From an uncultured Ruminiclostridium sp. (GTDB lineage Bacteria > Bacillota > Clostridia > Oscillospirales > Ruminococcaceae), in assembly GCA_934454635.1 (NCBI GenBank), contig CAKSFR010000023.1, forward strand, positions 1 through 27,437: 27,437 bases of DNA, in the 5' to 3' direction. The position numbers and the translations under genes were made by a program. Positions 1 to 6,148 of this stretch are shown piece by piece. Every line of letters starts with the position of its first letter. Position 1 is the first letter of the stretch. The notes below the pieces were generated by a model, which was not told where the DNA came from, searched no databases, and was given only the letters and a program-made list of their open reading frames with translations.

Positions 1-39
1 TTTTCGCCCTGCTATTTCTTTTGCTTTTCTCATACTTAT

Positions 40-68
40 ATTATACCATATTATGCGCTTTTTGTCCA
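40..68 (-). promoter_or_regulatory. SigA-type promoter reading off the left edge
   Basis: On the minus strand a -35 box TGGACA (63-68) and a perfect -10 box TATAAT (40-45) are separated by 17 bp. Transcription would start near position 33 and run leftwards out of the window. An ATG lies at 31-33 but has no ribosome binding site, so the controlled gene probably lies mostly beyond the edge. Confidence 0.6.
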
Positions 69-89
69 GACCTGTTCGGCGAAAGCGGC

Positions 90-200
90 GGGGCGCGGCA
101 CGCGCGCCGCAGAACGCGCAGCGTTCTGCGGCAGCAGCGCGGCGAAGCCGCGCTGTTCTTGCGTTCGGCTTTGCCGAACGCAAGGCGCGTGCCGCGCCCC
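90..200. repeat. Three-armed palindromic (cloverleaf) repeat, element A
   Basis: A 16-bp perfect outer stem (90-105 with 185-200) encloses three consecutive hairpins. These are 106-117/121-132 (12 bp, loop GCA), 135-143/147-155 (9 bp, loop GAA) and 158-169/173-184 (12 bp, loop TTT). Almost no base is left unpaired between arms, so one strand would fold as a four-way junction. The outer stem is shared with element B, but the arm sequences differ. No convincing gene overlaps it: all reading frames here are shadows of palindromic GC-rich DNA. Confidence 0.85.
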
Positions 201-385
201 CTCGGGAGTTTTCACCGACCTGCCCCGAAAGCGGGGAACACGCACTGTCCCAACGACTGCGGCGTTTCACCTGCGTTGGAAAAAGCGGACAGAGTTAAAG
301 CCGCGGCGTAAGCCGTCCTAACGAAAGGAAAGCGAGCCCCGTTATGTCGGCGGGTTCTCGTTCTCAACCTTTCTGCTCCCCGTAC
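201..385. repeat. Spacer between cloverleaf elements A and B
   Basis: This stretch has no credible gene. Positions about 242-300 (ACTGTC, then CGACTGCGGCGTTTC, then GTTGNAAAA) match the reverse complement of about 27170-27218 next to element D. The similarity seems to extend, with gaps, across the stretch containing AAAGCCG and ACGAAAGG. The A-spacer-B block therefore looks like a diverged inverted copy of the C-spacer-D block at the right end. A small hairpin CCCCG-AAAG-CGGGG lies near 222-236. Confidence 0.6.
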
Positions 386-493
386 GGGCGCGGCACGCGC
401 ACCGCTTTCAGCTTCGCTGAAAGCGGCAGTGCGGCGGCTTCGCCGCCGCCCGAGCGTTTTGCCGTAAGGCAAAACGCCGCGCGTGCCGCGCCC
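386..493. repeat. Three-armed palindromic (cloverleaf) repeat, element B
   Basis: The 15-bp outer stem (386-400 with 479-493) is identical in sequence to that of element A. It encloses three hairpins: 402-412/416-426 (11 bp, loop TTC), 431-438/442-449 (8 bp, loop TTC) and 454-463/468-477 (10 bp, loop GTAA). The arms differ from those of A although the architecture is the same. Confidence 0.85.
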
Positions 494-501
494 TGTGCCG
501 C

Positions 502-542
502 GAAAAACCCAACGGCTCTGCACATATCTGCACAAAGCCGTT
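502..542 (-). terminator. Intrinsic terminator of the Nudix gene
   Basis: The stem AACGGCT/AGCCGTT (511-517 with 536-542) has an inner TGCA/TGCA helix. On the minus strand it is followed by a GGGTTTTT tract, just after the stop codon of the Nudix gene. Confidence 0.75.
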
Positions 543-546
543 CGGT

Positions 547-960
547 TTATTTCATGAGTGCGATAAAAGCCTTAGCCTTGCTGACTACGAGCTTGTCGTT
601 GTCATAAGTAAGGTGCGAAATAGCCTGACCTATCTCTATCCAGCGAATTTCGGAGATTTCCTCAAGCTGCGGCTTTGTGTCGTGATTAAGCGCTTTCGCT
701 ACAAAATAAACGACAGTCTTGCTTGTATCGCGCCGAGGAGAAAATGACACGGTTTCGCGGAAGCCCGTGTCGATAAGCACATCAATATTGGTTTCCTCCT
801 TAATTTCCCGGATAGCCGTTTCCGCTTCGGTTTCGTTTCCCTCAACGTGACCTTTCGGAAATGACCAATATCCGGATTTGATGTGCCTGATGAGCAATAT
901 TTCGGTATTGCCGTGAAATTTCCTGTAAACGATAGCGCCGCAGGATTTTTCGTAATTCAT
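547..960 (-). CDS. Nudix hydrolase, Ap4A hydrolase-like
   Basis: This 137-residue single-domain Nudix protein probably hydrolyses a nucleoside diphosphate-linked substrate. A complete Nudix box runs from Gly37 to about residue 59 (G-x5-E, then x7, then REIKEET) and supplies the metal-binding glutamates. The segment before it, GYWSFPKGHVEG, and the C-terminal EEISEIRWIEI resemble bis(5'-nucleosyl)-tetraphosphatases (NUDT2/Ap4A type), whose usual length is about 140 residues. That substrate is inference from motif style. A GGGTGAG ribosome binding site precedes the ATG. The gene is monocistronic, with its own promoter at 1024-1052 and terminator at 502-542. Other small Nudix housecleaning activities, such as RNA 5'-pyrophosphohydrolase, cannot be excluded. 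Confidence 0.88.
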   Translation of the reverse strand: MNYEKSCGAIVYRKFHGNTEILLIRHIKSGYWSFPKGHVEGNETEAETAIREIKEETNIDVLIDTGFRETVSFSPRRDTSKTVVYFVAKALNHDTKPQLEEISEIRWIEIGQAISHLTYDNDKLVVSKAKAFIALMK

Positions 961-1023
961 CAGCTCACCCTTTCACAAAAATTGTCGGACGGCGCACAGT
1001 GCGCCCGTACCTATATCAATTTC

Positions 1024-1052
1024 ATTATAGCACACTTTTCGCTTTTTGTCAC
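1024..1052 (-). promoter_or_regulatory. Promoter of the Nudix gene
   Basis: On the minus strand the -35 box is GTGACA (1047-1052), the spacer is 17 bp and the -10 box is TATAAT (1024-1029). The predicted start is near 1017, giving a leader of roughly 57 nt before the ATG at 960. Confidence 0.75.
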
Positions 1053-1170
1053 GCCTTTTTGTAAAATTTGTGAAAATGCGTGCCCCGTATTTGTCAGAAA
1101 GGCATAAAAACAGGGCGTGGCAGCAATTGGAAATTTAAGGGAAAGGGACTGCGGCGCCGCCCGAATATAA

Positions 1171-1212
1171 AAACCGCACGGAAGAGTGCATACCAACTCT
1201 TCCGTGCGGTTT
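1171..1212. terminator. Bidirectional intrinsic terminator-like hairpin
   Basis: A perfect 17-bp stem (1171-1187 with 1196-1212) has an 8-nt loop. T-rich stretches flank both sides (TTTGTTCGTTTTT on plus, TTTTTATATTC on minus). It could end minus-strand transcripts from the AT-rich segment or plus-strand readthrough; no adjacent gene settles the direction. Confidence 0.7.
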
Positions 1213-1357
1213 TGTTCGTTTTTCATTTTTATATTCCCCAATATAAAAGGTATGCTCTATATTTATGATAACACTATAAACTACAGAAGTCAAGCGTTTC
1301 GACATATTTTGTTCATATTTAGACAAAATGTGTACAATTAATTTGTTGATTATCACA

Positions 1358-1402
1358 AAAACTCCTTGTCACCATGGATTCTGGGGAACAAGAAGTTTTG
1401 TT
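1358..1402 (-). terminator. Terminator related to the yebC terminator
   Basis: On the minus strand AAAACTTCTTGTT pairs with ACAAGGAGTTTTT (one bulge, one mismatch) and ends in a T tract. The core (GAATCCATGG, then AAGGAGTTTTT) closely resembles the terminator at 2630-2672, and both lie downstream of the same yebC-tail sequence. It would serve the 208-codon gene at 1565-2191. Confidence 0.65.
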
Positions 1403-1414
1403 ATATGCGAACAA

Positions 1415-1438
1415 ATCTCACGCTTCCTCCCGGTTATG
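1415..1438 (-). repeat. Near copy of the yebC 3' end (left boundary of segment)
   Basis: On the minus strand this 24-nt stretch begins CATAAC, contains GAAGCGTGAGAT, and matches 2808-2831 at 22 of 24 positions. The corresponding yebC bases encode the last six residues and the stop codon. Similarity decays upstream and continues downstream into the related terminator at 1358-1402. It may be a duplicated gene tail or an attachment-site-like direct repeat. Confidence 0.7.
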
Positions 1439-1564
1439 ATGCGACATTATATATGGTCAAATTTTTGACATTTTTTCAATATTAATCACGAGTTTTCAAT
1501 ATTTTGTGATTTTTACCTGTCGGACAACAAGATTTAATTTCCTGTGTTTAAATTTGTATAGCAA

Positions 1565-2191
1565 TTAAGTAGCAGTATTAGTTTCATCGTTTTTGGGGTA
1601 TGCAAATTTTATATCATCATATAACCCGGTGTCGATTATAACTTTAAAATTACAATCATTACTGCGGTCTTCAATAATGTTTTCATTTTCATCATAAGAC
1701 TTGTACTTTCGTAATATCAAAATTGGTTTTCGTTGAAAATCTTCAGGAGTGTCTTCGAGAATATCCAACTCTCCGCTGTAATGCTTTTTTAATGTTGAGC
1801 TTGATACATCAAACCACGGAGGATTCTCGCCGTCAAAAATGTCAAGCCATATATTATTATTGTGATTGCGATATACACCCAGCTTCATCATCACCTTTGT
1901 TATTCTTGAACTGCGCATTATCACAGTTATGGCATAAGACAGTACAGCGGAGCTAATATAAAATAATGAATCTCGAAATACATCTTTAAATTCATCTTTA
2001 ATAGGTATAAGTATTATTGCCGTATAAAGCACGCTTTTTAATATAAATCCATATACTATTGATTTAAAAAATATATGGTTATAATTAGCCATATTTTTCT
2101 TATACATAACAAAATTAAAAATGGTAACAAAAATGTACCCCGAAACAATTATATGTATGTACTCGGAGAGATTGTTAATAAATTCAGCCAT
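1565..2191 (-). CDS. Uncharacterised membrane protein with a C-terminal soluble domain
   Basis: I do not recognise the function of this 208-residue protein. Three hydrophobic segments are visible at about residues 10-30, 42-62 and 72-92. A hydrophilic, probably cytoplasmic, region of about 115 residues follows, with NIWLDIFDGENPPWFDV and a charged C-terminus. This layout resembles small DUF6338-like proteins, but that is only a guess. The gene is clearly AT-rich compared with the GC-rich neighbours. The ribosome binding site is weak (AAAGAGAAT before the ATG), and the ATG lies 10 bp from the dispersed repeat at 2201-2290, with no clear promoter between. It may depend on readthrough from the small upstream gene at 2343-2483. 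A terminator related to yebC's lies downstream. Confidence 0.6.
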   Translation of the reverse strand: MAEFINNLSEYIHIIVSGYIFVTIFNFVMYKKNMANYNHIFFKSIVYGFILKSVLYTAIILIPIKDEFKDVFRDSLFYISSAVLSYAITVIMRSSRITKVMMKLGVYRNHNNNIWLDIFDGENPPWFDVSSSTLKKHYSGELDILEDTPEDFQRKPILILRKYKSYDENENIIEDRSNDCNFKVIIDTGLYDDIKFAYPKNDETNTAT

Positions 2192-2200
2192 ATTCTCTTT

Positions 2201-2290
2201 TTATACTATTTTTCAACCTTCCTATAGATGTTGTCTATAGGAGGATTCGCCGCTTCTGCGAAGCGGCGTGGCGGCGTAGCCGCCGAAAAA
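2201..2290. repeat. Dispersed hairpin repeat, copy 1
   Basis: The shared sequence begins TTATACTATTTTTCAA and contains three hairpins: CCTATAGA-TGTTG-TCTATAGG (2221-2241), CGCCGCTTC-TGC-GAAGCGGCG (2248-2268) and GGCGGC-GTA-GCCGCC (2270-2284). A second copy in the same orientation lies at 26711-26793. The five-base loop of the first hairpin is TGTTG here and CAACA there, exact reverse complements. The repeat sits between the small gene's terminator and the start of the membrane protein gene. Confidence 0.85.
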
Positions 2291-2342
2291 ACGTACAATA
2301 CTAATTCCGTCAAAGCCGCCCGCTTTGACAAAATTAGTATTG
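2290..2342 (-). terminator. Intrinsic terminator of the 46-codon gene
   Basis: An 11-bp outer stem (2296-2306 with 2332-2342) and a 7-bp inner stem (2309-2315 with 2323-2329) begin directly after the stop codon. On the minus strand they are followed by ACGTTTTTTCGG. Confidence 0.8.
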
Positions 2343-2483
2343 TTATCCTTTCTTATTATTGTCAAAGGGATTATCATTATTCGTATGCTTCGATTTCATA
2401 GAAAAGGTTTTCGACTTTTTCTTTTTCTGCTGTGCCTCTGCAATTTGATTTTTAGGCAATTTAAAATCGTTATTATTAGACAT
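2343..2483 (-). CDS. Small lysine- and asparagine-rich protein, 46 residues
   Basis: The product begins MSNNNDFKLPKNQIAEAQQ, continues with a lysine run (KKKKSK) and ends NPFDNNKKG. It has no membrane segment or cysteine, and it is strongly basic and probably disordered. I do not recognise it. The case for a real gene is the signals around it: a consensus promoter (2514-2542), an AGGAG ribosome binding site 8 nt before the ATG (2492-2496), and an intrinsic terminator touching the stop codon. The codons are AT-rich, like those of the membrane protein downstream. The role is unknown. It could be a small nucleic-acid-binding or regulatory protein of the AT-rich segment, but nothing in the sequence proves this. 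Confidence 0.72.
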   Translation of the reverse strand: MSNNNDFKLPKNQIAEAQQKKKKSKTFSMKSKHTNNDNPFDNNKKG

Positions 2484-2513
2484 AATACACACTCCTAAAA
2501 TCTAATTTTACAT

Positions 2514-2542
2514 ATTATACCATTTATTTTATGCGTTGTCAA
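2514..2542 (-). promoter_or_regulatory. Perfect-consensus SigA promoter for the 46-codon gene
   Basis: On the minus strand the -35 box is TTGACA (2537-2542), the spacer is exactly 17 bp and the -10 box is TATAAT (2514-2519). Start is expected near 2507, about 24 nt before the ATG. It is among the strongest-looking promoters in the window. Confidence 0.88.
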
Positions 2543-2629
2543 TCTTACTAAAATGCATCTTATCCCGATTTTTATACCTTTTATCAGCTTTGCGATTTCT
2601 ATATGAAGATTGAGAGAAATATAAGCATA

Positions 2630-2672
2630 AAAACCCCTTACCGCCATGGAATCCATAGCAATAAGGAGTTTT
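2630..2672 (-). terminator. Intrinsic terminator downstream of yebC
   Basis: A 20-bp stem including four G-U pairs (2630-2649 with 2653-2672) ends in a T tract on the minus strand. It lies about 140 nt after the yebC stop codon. The rest of 2543-2810 shows no gene; it is AT-rich with no other signal I can defend. Confidence 0.75.
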
Positions 2673-2807
2673 CTGTTACGATATACCAAATGCACATTCT
2701 CAAACCGTGCGGTTTAACCTAAATGCACGCCGTAATTCAACTTAATATTCCATAACTTGTGAAATCAACAACGCTGATATTTGGGATAATAAAGCCAAAT
2801 AACGCCG

Positions 2808-2831
2808 ATCTCACGCTTCATCCCAGTTATG
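2808..2831 (-). repeat. Right copy of the 24-nt repeat, at the end of yebC
   Basis: This overlaps the last six codons and the stop of yebC and matches 1415-1438 at 22 of 24 positions. The two copies are in direct orientation, about 1.4 kb apart, and bound the AT-rich segment. Confidence 0.7.
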
Positions 2832-3542
2832 GTACACGTTCTGCACGTCGTCGTTATCGTCGAGAGCGTCGAGAAGCAGTCCCATTTTCTTGATATGCTC
2901 CTCGTCTGTGAGCGCGGTGTAGGTCGAGGGTACCTGTGCTGCTTCAGCGGAAAGAACGGTATACCCCATGCCCGCGAGTGCGGTTGCAACGTCCGTAACC
3001 GCCGCAGGGTCGGTAGTTATCTCAACACAGCCGTCCTCAAACGCAAAATCGTCGCCGCCCGCTTCAAGAATATCCTCCATTGCCTTGTCCTCGTCAATGG
3101 TTTCGTCCTCGTTGTCGAGAACAACAACGCCCTTGGTGCTGAACATAAATGAAACGCAGCCCGAAGTGCCGAGGTTACCGCCGAATTTGTCAAAATAGTG
3201 GCGGATTTCGCCCGCAGTTCTGTTGCGGTTGTCGGTAAGACACTCAACAATTACGGCAACACCGTTCGGACCATAGCCCTCATAAACGCAGGTTTCATAG
3301 TTGTTCTTTTCTCCGTCACCGCTTGCCTTTTTGATAAGACGGTCGATATTATCGTTGGGGATATTGTTGGACTTAGCTTTCTGAATAAGCTGTGCAAGCT
3401 TCGAGTTAGAGTTCGGGTCGCCGCCGCCCTCCTTTACCGCGACAATAATTTCACGGCTTATTTTCGTAAAGATCTTCGCTCTTGCACCGTCTTTTTCGCC
3501 CTTTTTGCGCTTAATGGTGCTCCATTTTGAATGTCCTGACAT
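2811..3542 (-). CDS. yebC: YebC/PmpR-family protein
   Basis: The 243-residue protein has the family hallmark N-terminus MSGHSKWSTIKRKKGEKD and the usual length of about 240. Conserved blocks include NNIPNDNIDRLIKKASG, YEGYGPNGVAVIVE, TDNRNRTA and GGNLGTSGCVSFMF. Members bind DNA or act in translation: YebC proteins were described as transcriptional regulators and more recently as factors relieving ribosome stalling at proline-rich sequences. Which role applies here cannot be read from sequence. An AAGGAG site lies upstream of the ATG, and the gene starts 15 nt after the preceding gene ends, so it is the last member of the rplU-obg-yitT cluster. Its final codons are duplicated at 1415-1438. 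Confidence 0.95.
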   Translation of the reverse strand: MSGHSKWSTIKRKKGEKDGARAKIFTKISREIIVAVKEGGGDPNSNSKLAQLIQKAKSNNIPNDNIDRLIKKASGDGEKNNYETCVYEGYGPNGVAVIVECLTDNRNRTAGEIRHYFDKFGGNLGTSGCVSFMFSTKGVVVLDNEDETIDEDKAMEDILEAGGDDFAFEDGCVEITTDPAAVTDVATALAGMGYTVLSAEAAQVPSTYTALTDEEHIKKMGLLLDALDDNDDVQNVYHNWDEA

Positions 3543-3557
3543 AAAATTGCTCCTTTT

Positions 3558-5270
3558 TTAGTTAACTGTTGTATAATACTTTACCCGGTCATAATTTTTC
3601 CGGTAAAGATAATATCCACCCATAAAATGCTGAATATCGTCAATGCGAATGCGGAAAAGATCCTCGCGGACAGCAAAGCTGTTCAGAACCGTCTGCGGAT
3701 CCGGAAAATACATCGCGGATTCGGGGAACATGAAGTAATTAAGCCCGTAGAAAATCCGCTGCTCAAACGCTTTAAAAAGCATATCCTCGTCAAATTCGTT
3801 CAGCAGCTCGCAGCTCTTTCCGCTTTGAATAAGCCTGTCGTAAAGCTCAAACGCCGCGCCGAGAGTTTCCCCGCGCGTAGGCGAACCGGTAGCGTTTTTA
3901 TACGCCTTTTTGGTGAAGCCGTGAACGTTGAGCAGCCCGAAATTGAAATACTTCTCTTTCGGGGAATATTTCGTAAGCTCGTTAAAGCCGTACGAGATCC
4001 AATGGCTGTTTTCTTTCTCATAATGCGCGCCGATAAAGTAATCCGCCGCTTTTTCCGCCGCGCGGAGAAACTTTTTCGTGCCGAGAACACCGTACGCCCT
4101 GCAAAGTCCGTACATTGCCTCGCCGTCGTAGAAAATTACGATATAATCCTTATAAACGGTGTAGTCCGATTTATTCAGAGTATGAGTAAACGCGCCGCTG
4201 TCCTTCTGCATGAAGATAATGCCGTTTGCAAGCGCCTTTATTATGTCGTTATACTTGTCGGTCTTGAATATATCCGCATACGCCGTGTATGCAAGGAGAG
4301 ATATTCCGTTTCCTCCGACGTTTAGCGAACGGGAATCCGCAAGAAACGCAGTGTTTTTATCCTTATACTGTATGTATCCGCCCAGATAATCAAGCGCACG
4401 GTCGATCACAGGCACAAGCTCGGCGTTTTTCGTCATATCATACTGAAGAATAAGATTCCATACCGTTCCGGCGTGCCTTATTATATTATAATCGTCCATC
4501 TTCTCGTTGTCAATAGGGTAATAGCCATAAATAAATTTTCCGTCGCTGCCGCAGATATCCGCGAGATATGAGGACGACATTTCAGCCAGCTGTTCAAGAC
4601 CCGCCTTGTCGGTCGGAAAATCACGGCGCGCGATCGAATTACGGCTTCCGTTCAGAAGCTTATACGCCGTTCCGTCCGAAAAATAGCTCTGCGAGCCGAA
4701 CACAATGAAGCTTTCGGGAATTTCGGAAAGCTGCCTTTTCCCGCTTCGCTTAAAATACGCGTTTATTCTTTTAAGGCTGAGTTCTGCCGTTTCGTAATCG
4801 AGCATACCCTCTGCGTTTATATGTCCCTCGGGAATCGACAGCCCGAATGTCTGATTAAAGCTTATTCCGCGGCGAAGCCCGCCCTTTGTCTGCTTTCCGA
4901 CAAGGTCATTAAACTCGCCGAGGTCAACGTTCTGAACTTCCGTAACGACCTCAAGCTTGAACCATTCGGGAGTTACGCCGGTATTTTTCGCTTTTTCATA
5001 AGCCTTGTCCAGTGCGGACGAAAGCTTTTTTGTGGACGCCCAGACGGTGACCGCCCGACTTTTTCCGTCCGAAACCGAAATATATACCGTCGCGCGCCCC
5101 AGCTTTTTTACAGCCGCGACAGTATCCCCGTCGTCAAGCAGCAGCTCGCGCACCTGAGCCATGCGTTCGCCGTATTTTTCTTCGAGCGTCTGAACTGCGG
5201 AGGCGGGTATAACAAAGCAGGTCGCACAAATTACCGCCGCCATGAAAAATGAGATTATTCTTTTTGCCAT
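3558..5270 (-). CDS. Secreted six-hairpin glycosidase-like protein
   Basis: The 570-residue exported protein has a signal peptide of about 25 residues ending IPASA before VQTLEEK. A region of about 180 residues of unknown fold follows. The C-terminal 350 residues carry repeated helical signatures seen in (alpha/alpha)6-barrel or six-hairpin enzymes: IIRHAGTVWNLILQYD, GGNGISLLAY, FYDGEAMYGLCRAYG, AAEKAADYFIG and HFMGGYYLY. A carbohydrate-active role is therefore plausible, but no catalytic residue can be named. I chose the ATG at 5270 because AAAGGAT lies just before it. A GTG six codons upstream is in frame but overlaps that site and the yitT stop codon. Its place between yitT and yebC in a translation-related cluster is unexpected. 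Confidence 0.65.
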   Translation of the reverse strand: MAKRIISFFMAAVICATCFVIPASAVQTLEEKYGERMAQVRELLLDDGDTVAAVKKLGRATVYISVSDGKSRAVTVWASTKKLSSALDKAYEKAKNTGVTPEWFKLEVVTEVQNVDLGEFNDLVGKQTKGGLRRGISFNQTFGLSIPEGHINAEGMLDYETAELSLKRINAYFKRSGKRQLSEIPESFIVFGSQSYFSDGTAYKLLNGSRNSIARRDFPTDKAGLEQLAEMSSSYLADICGSDGKFIYGYYPIDNEKMDDYNIIRHAGTVWNLILQYDMTKNAELVPVIDRALDYLGGYIQYKDKNTAFLADSRSLNVGGNGISLLAYTAYADIFKTDKYNDIIKALANGIIFMQKDSGAFTHTLNKSDYTVYKDYIVIFYDGEAMYGLCRAYGVLGTKKFLRAAEKAADYFIGAHYEKENSHWISYGFNELTKYSPKEKYFNFGLLNVHGFTKKAYKNATGSPTRGETLGAAFELYDRLIQSGKSCELLNEFDEDMLFKAFEQRIFYGLNYFMFPESAMYFPDPQTVLNSFAVREDLFRIRIDDIQHFMGGYYLYRKNYDRVKYYTTVN

Positions 5271-5284
5271 TGGTAAATATCCTT

Positions 5285-6148
5285 TCACTGATTATTCTCC
5301 TGAAATCCCTTTCCAAGAATTTCATTCGCGGTCGCGGTGATGATAAAGGCGTTCGGATCGATCTCGTGAACCAGCCGCTTCAGCTTTACATATTCGTTCT
5401 TGTGAACCGCACAGCAGATAACGTTTTTATCCTCGCCCGAATACACGCCCTTTCCCTCGAGAAATGTAGCGCCGCGGGGAGTCTTATTGAGTATCGCCTG
5501 ACCTATCTCTTCGGATCTTTCCGAGAAAATTAGTATCGCCTTACCCTCTTTTCCGCCGTAAAGGAGTCTGTCCATAACACGGGAGCTGACAAAAATGGCA
5601 ATAATGGCATAAAGACCCGATTCAAGGTTGCCGAACGCAAGTATGGATATAACAACGACCGTCGCGTCTGTTATCATCATGATAAAGCCCAGACTAAGGT
5701 AAGGCTTCGCCTTTTGTATCAGCTTGTTGATAATGTCGGTTCCGCCCGTAGTTCCGTCGCGCAGGTACACAAGCCCCAGTCCCGCGCCGATAAACACGCC
5801 GCCGAAAACCGCCGCGATTATCCTGTCGCCCTCATATTTCGGGAAAAACTGACTGAAAAAGTCGGTAGCCGCCGTTGTTACGCACACCGCGATAAGCGTC
5901 CGCAGCATCATAGGCTTCCCCAGCTTCATAAACCCCGCGATCACCAGCGGAACGTTCATTATTCCGAACAGGATACCGATGCTCAGCCGATAGCCCGACA
6001 GGTAGCTCAGCACCGTCGCAAGACCTCCGACCCCGCCGGGCGCAATGCCGTTCGGCGCGGTAAAGCAGTTGATGCCCGCCGAATAAACGAGCGCTCCGAG
6101 AATGATAAGCGGTATGTCAATCAGCCATTTTTTCGTTTTTTTCTTCAC
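5285..6148 (-). CDS. YitT-family integral membrane protein
   Basis: This 287-residue protein has the usual YitT architecture. An N-terminal membrane domain of five to six segments covers residues about 10-200 (GALVYSAGINCFTAPNGIAPGGVGGLATVLSY, shown here only as its ends GALVYSAG and GGLATVLSY, then YLRDGTTGGTDIINKLIQ). A C-terminal DUF2179-type soluble domain covers about 205-280 (LNKTPRGATFLEGKGVY, ICCAVHKNEYVKLKRLV). The family's substrate is unknown. The start is a GTG preceded by GAGGTGAT at good spacing. The start lies inside the end of mrnC with a 32-nt overlap, suggesting translational coupling. Confidence 0.9.
   Translation of the reverse strand: MKKKTKKWLIDIPLIILGALVYSAGINCFTAPNGIAPGGVGGLATVLSYLSGYRLSIGILFGIMNVPLVIAGFMKLGKPMMLRTLIAVCVTTAATDFFSQFFPKYEGDRIIAAVFGGVFIGAGLGLVYLRDGTTGGTDIINKLIQKAKPYLSLGFIMMITDATVVVISILAFGNLESGLYAIIAIFVSSRVMDRLLYGGKEGKAILIFSERSEEIGQAILNKTPRGATFLEGKGVYSGEDKNVICCAVHKNEYVKLKRLVHEIDPNAFIITATANEILGKGFQENNQ

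Larger units (their letters stand above)
961..1564. other. Gene-poor gap between the Nudix gene and the AT-rich segment
   Basis: No convincing gene is present. From left to right it holds the Nudix promoter, a long hairpin (1171-1212), a terminator (1358-1402) with a copy of the yebC tail (1415-1438), a minus-strand TATAAT (1446-1451), and a perfect inverted repeat GTCAAA-TT-TTTGAC at 1456-1469. The last could be an operator, but no -35 box sits at the right distance. On the minus strand GGGAGGAAGC precedes a GTG with only six codons, which is explained by the yebC tail copy. Confidence 0.6.

Noticed and set aside
90..200. Cloverleaf folds as tRNA or tRNA-like genes
   Set aside because: The arms lack the tRNA dimensions, the T-arm GTTC sequence, the D-arm GG and an acceptor CCA context. 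Stems are too long and the loops are only 3-4 nt.
5271..5288. GTG at 5288 as the start of the secreted protein
   Set aside because: It overlaps the AAAGGAT ribosome site and the upstream stop codon. Starting at the ATG at 5270 gives a normal signal peptide N-terminus (MAKR).
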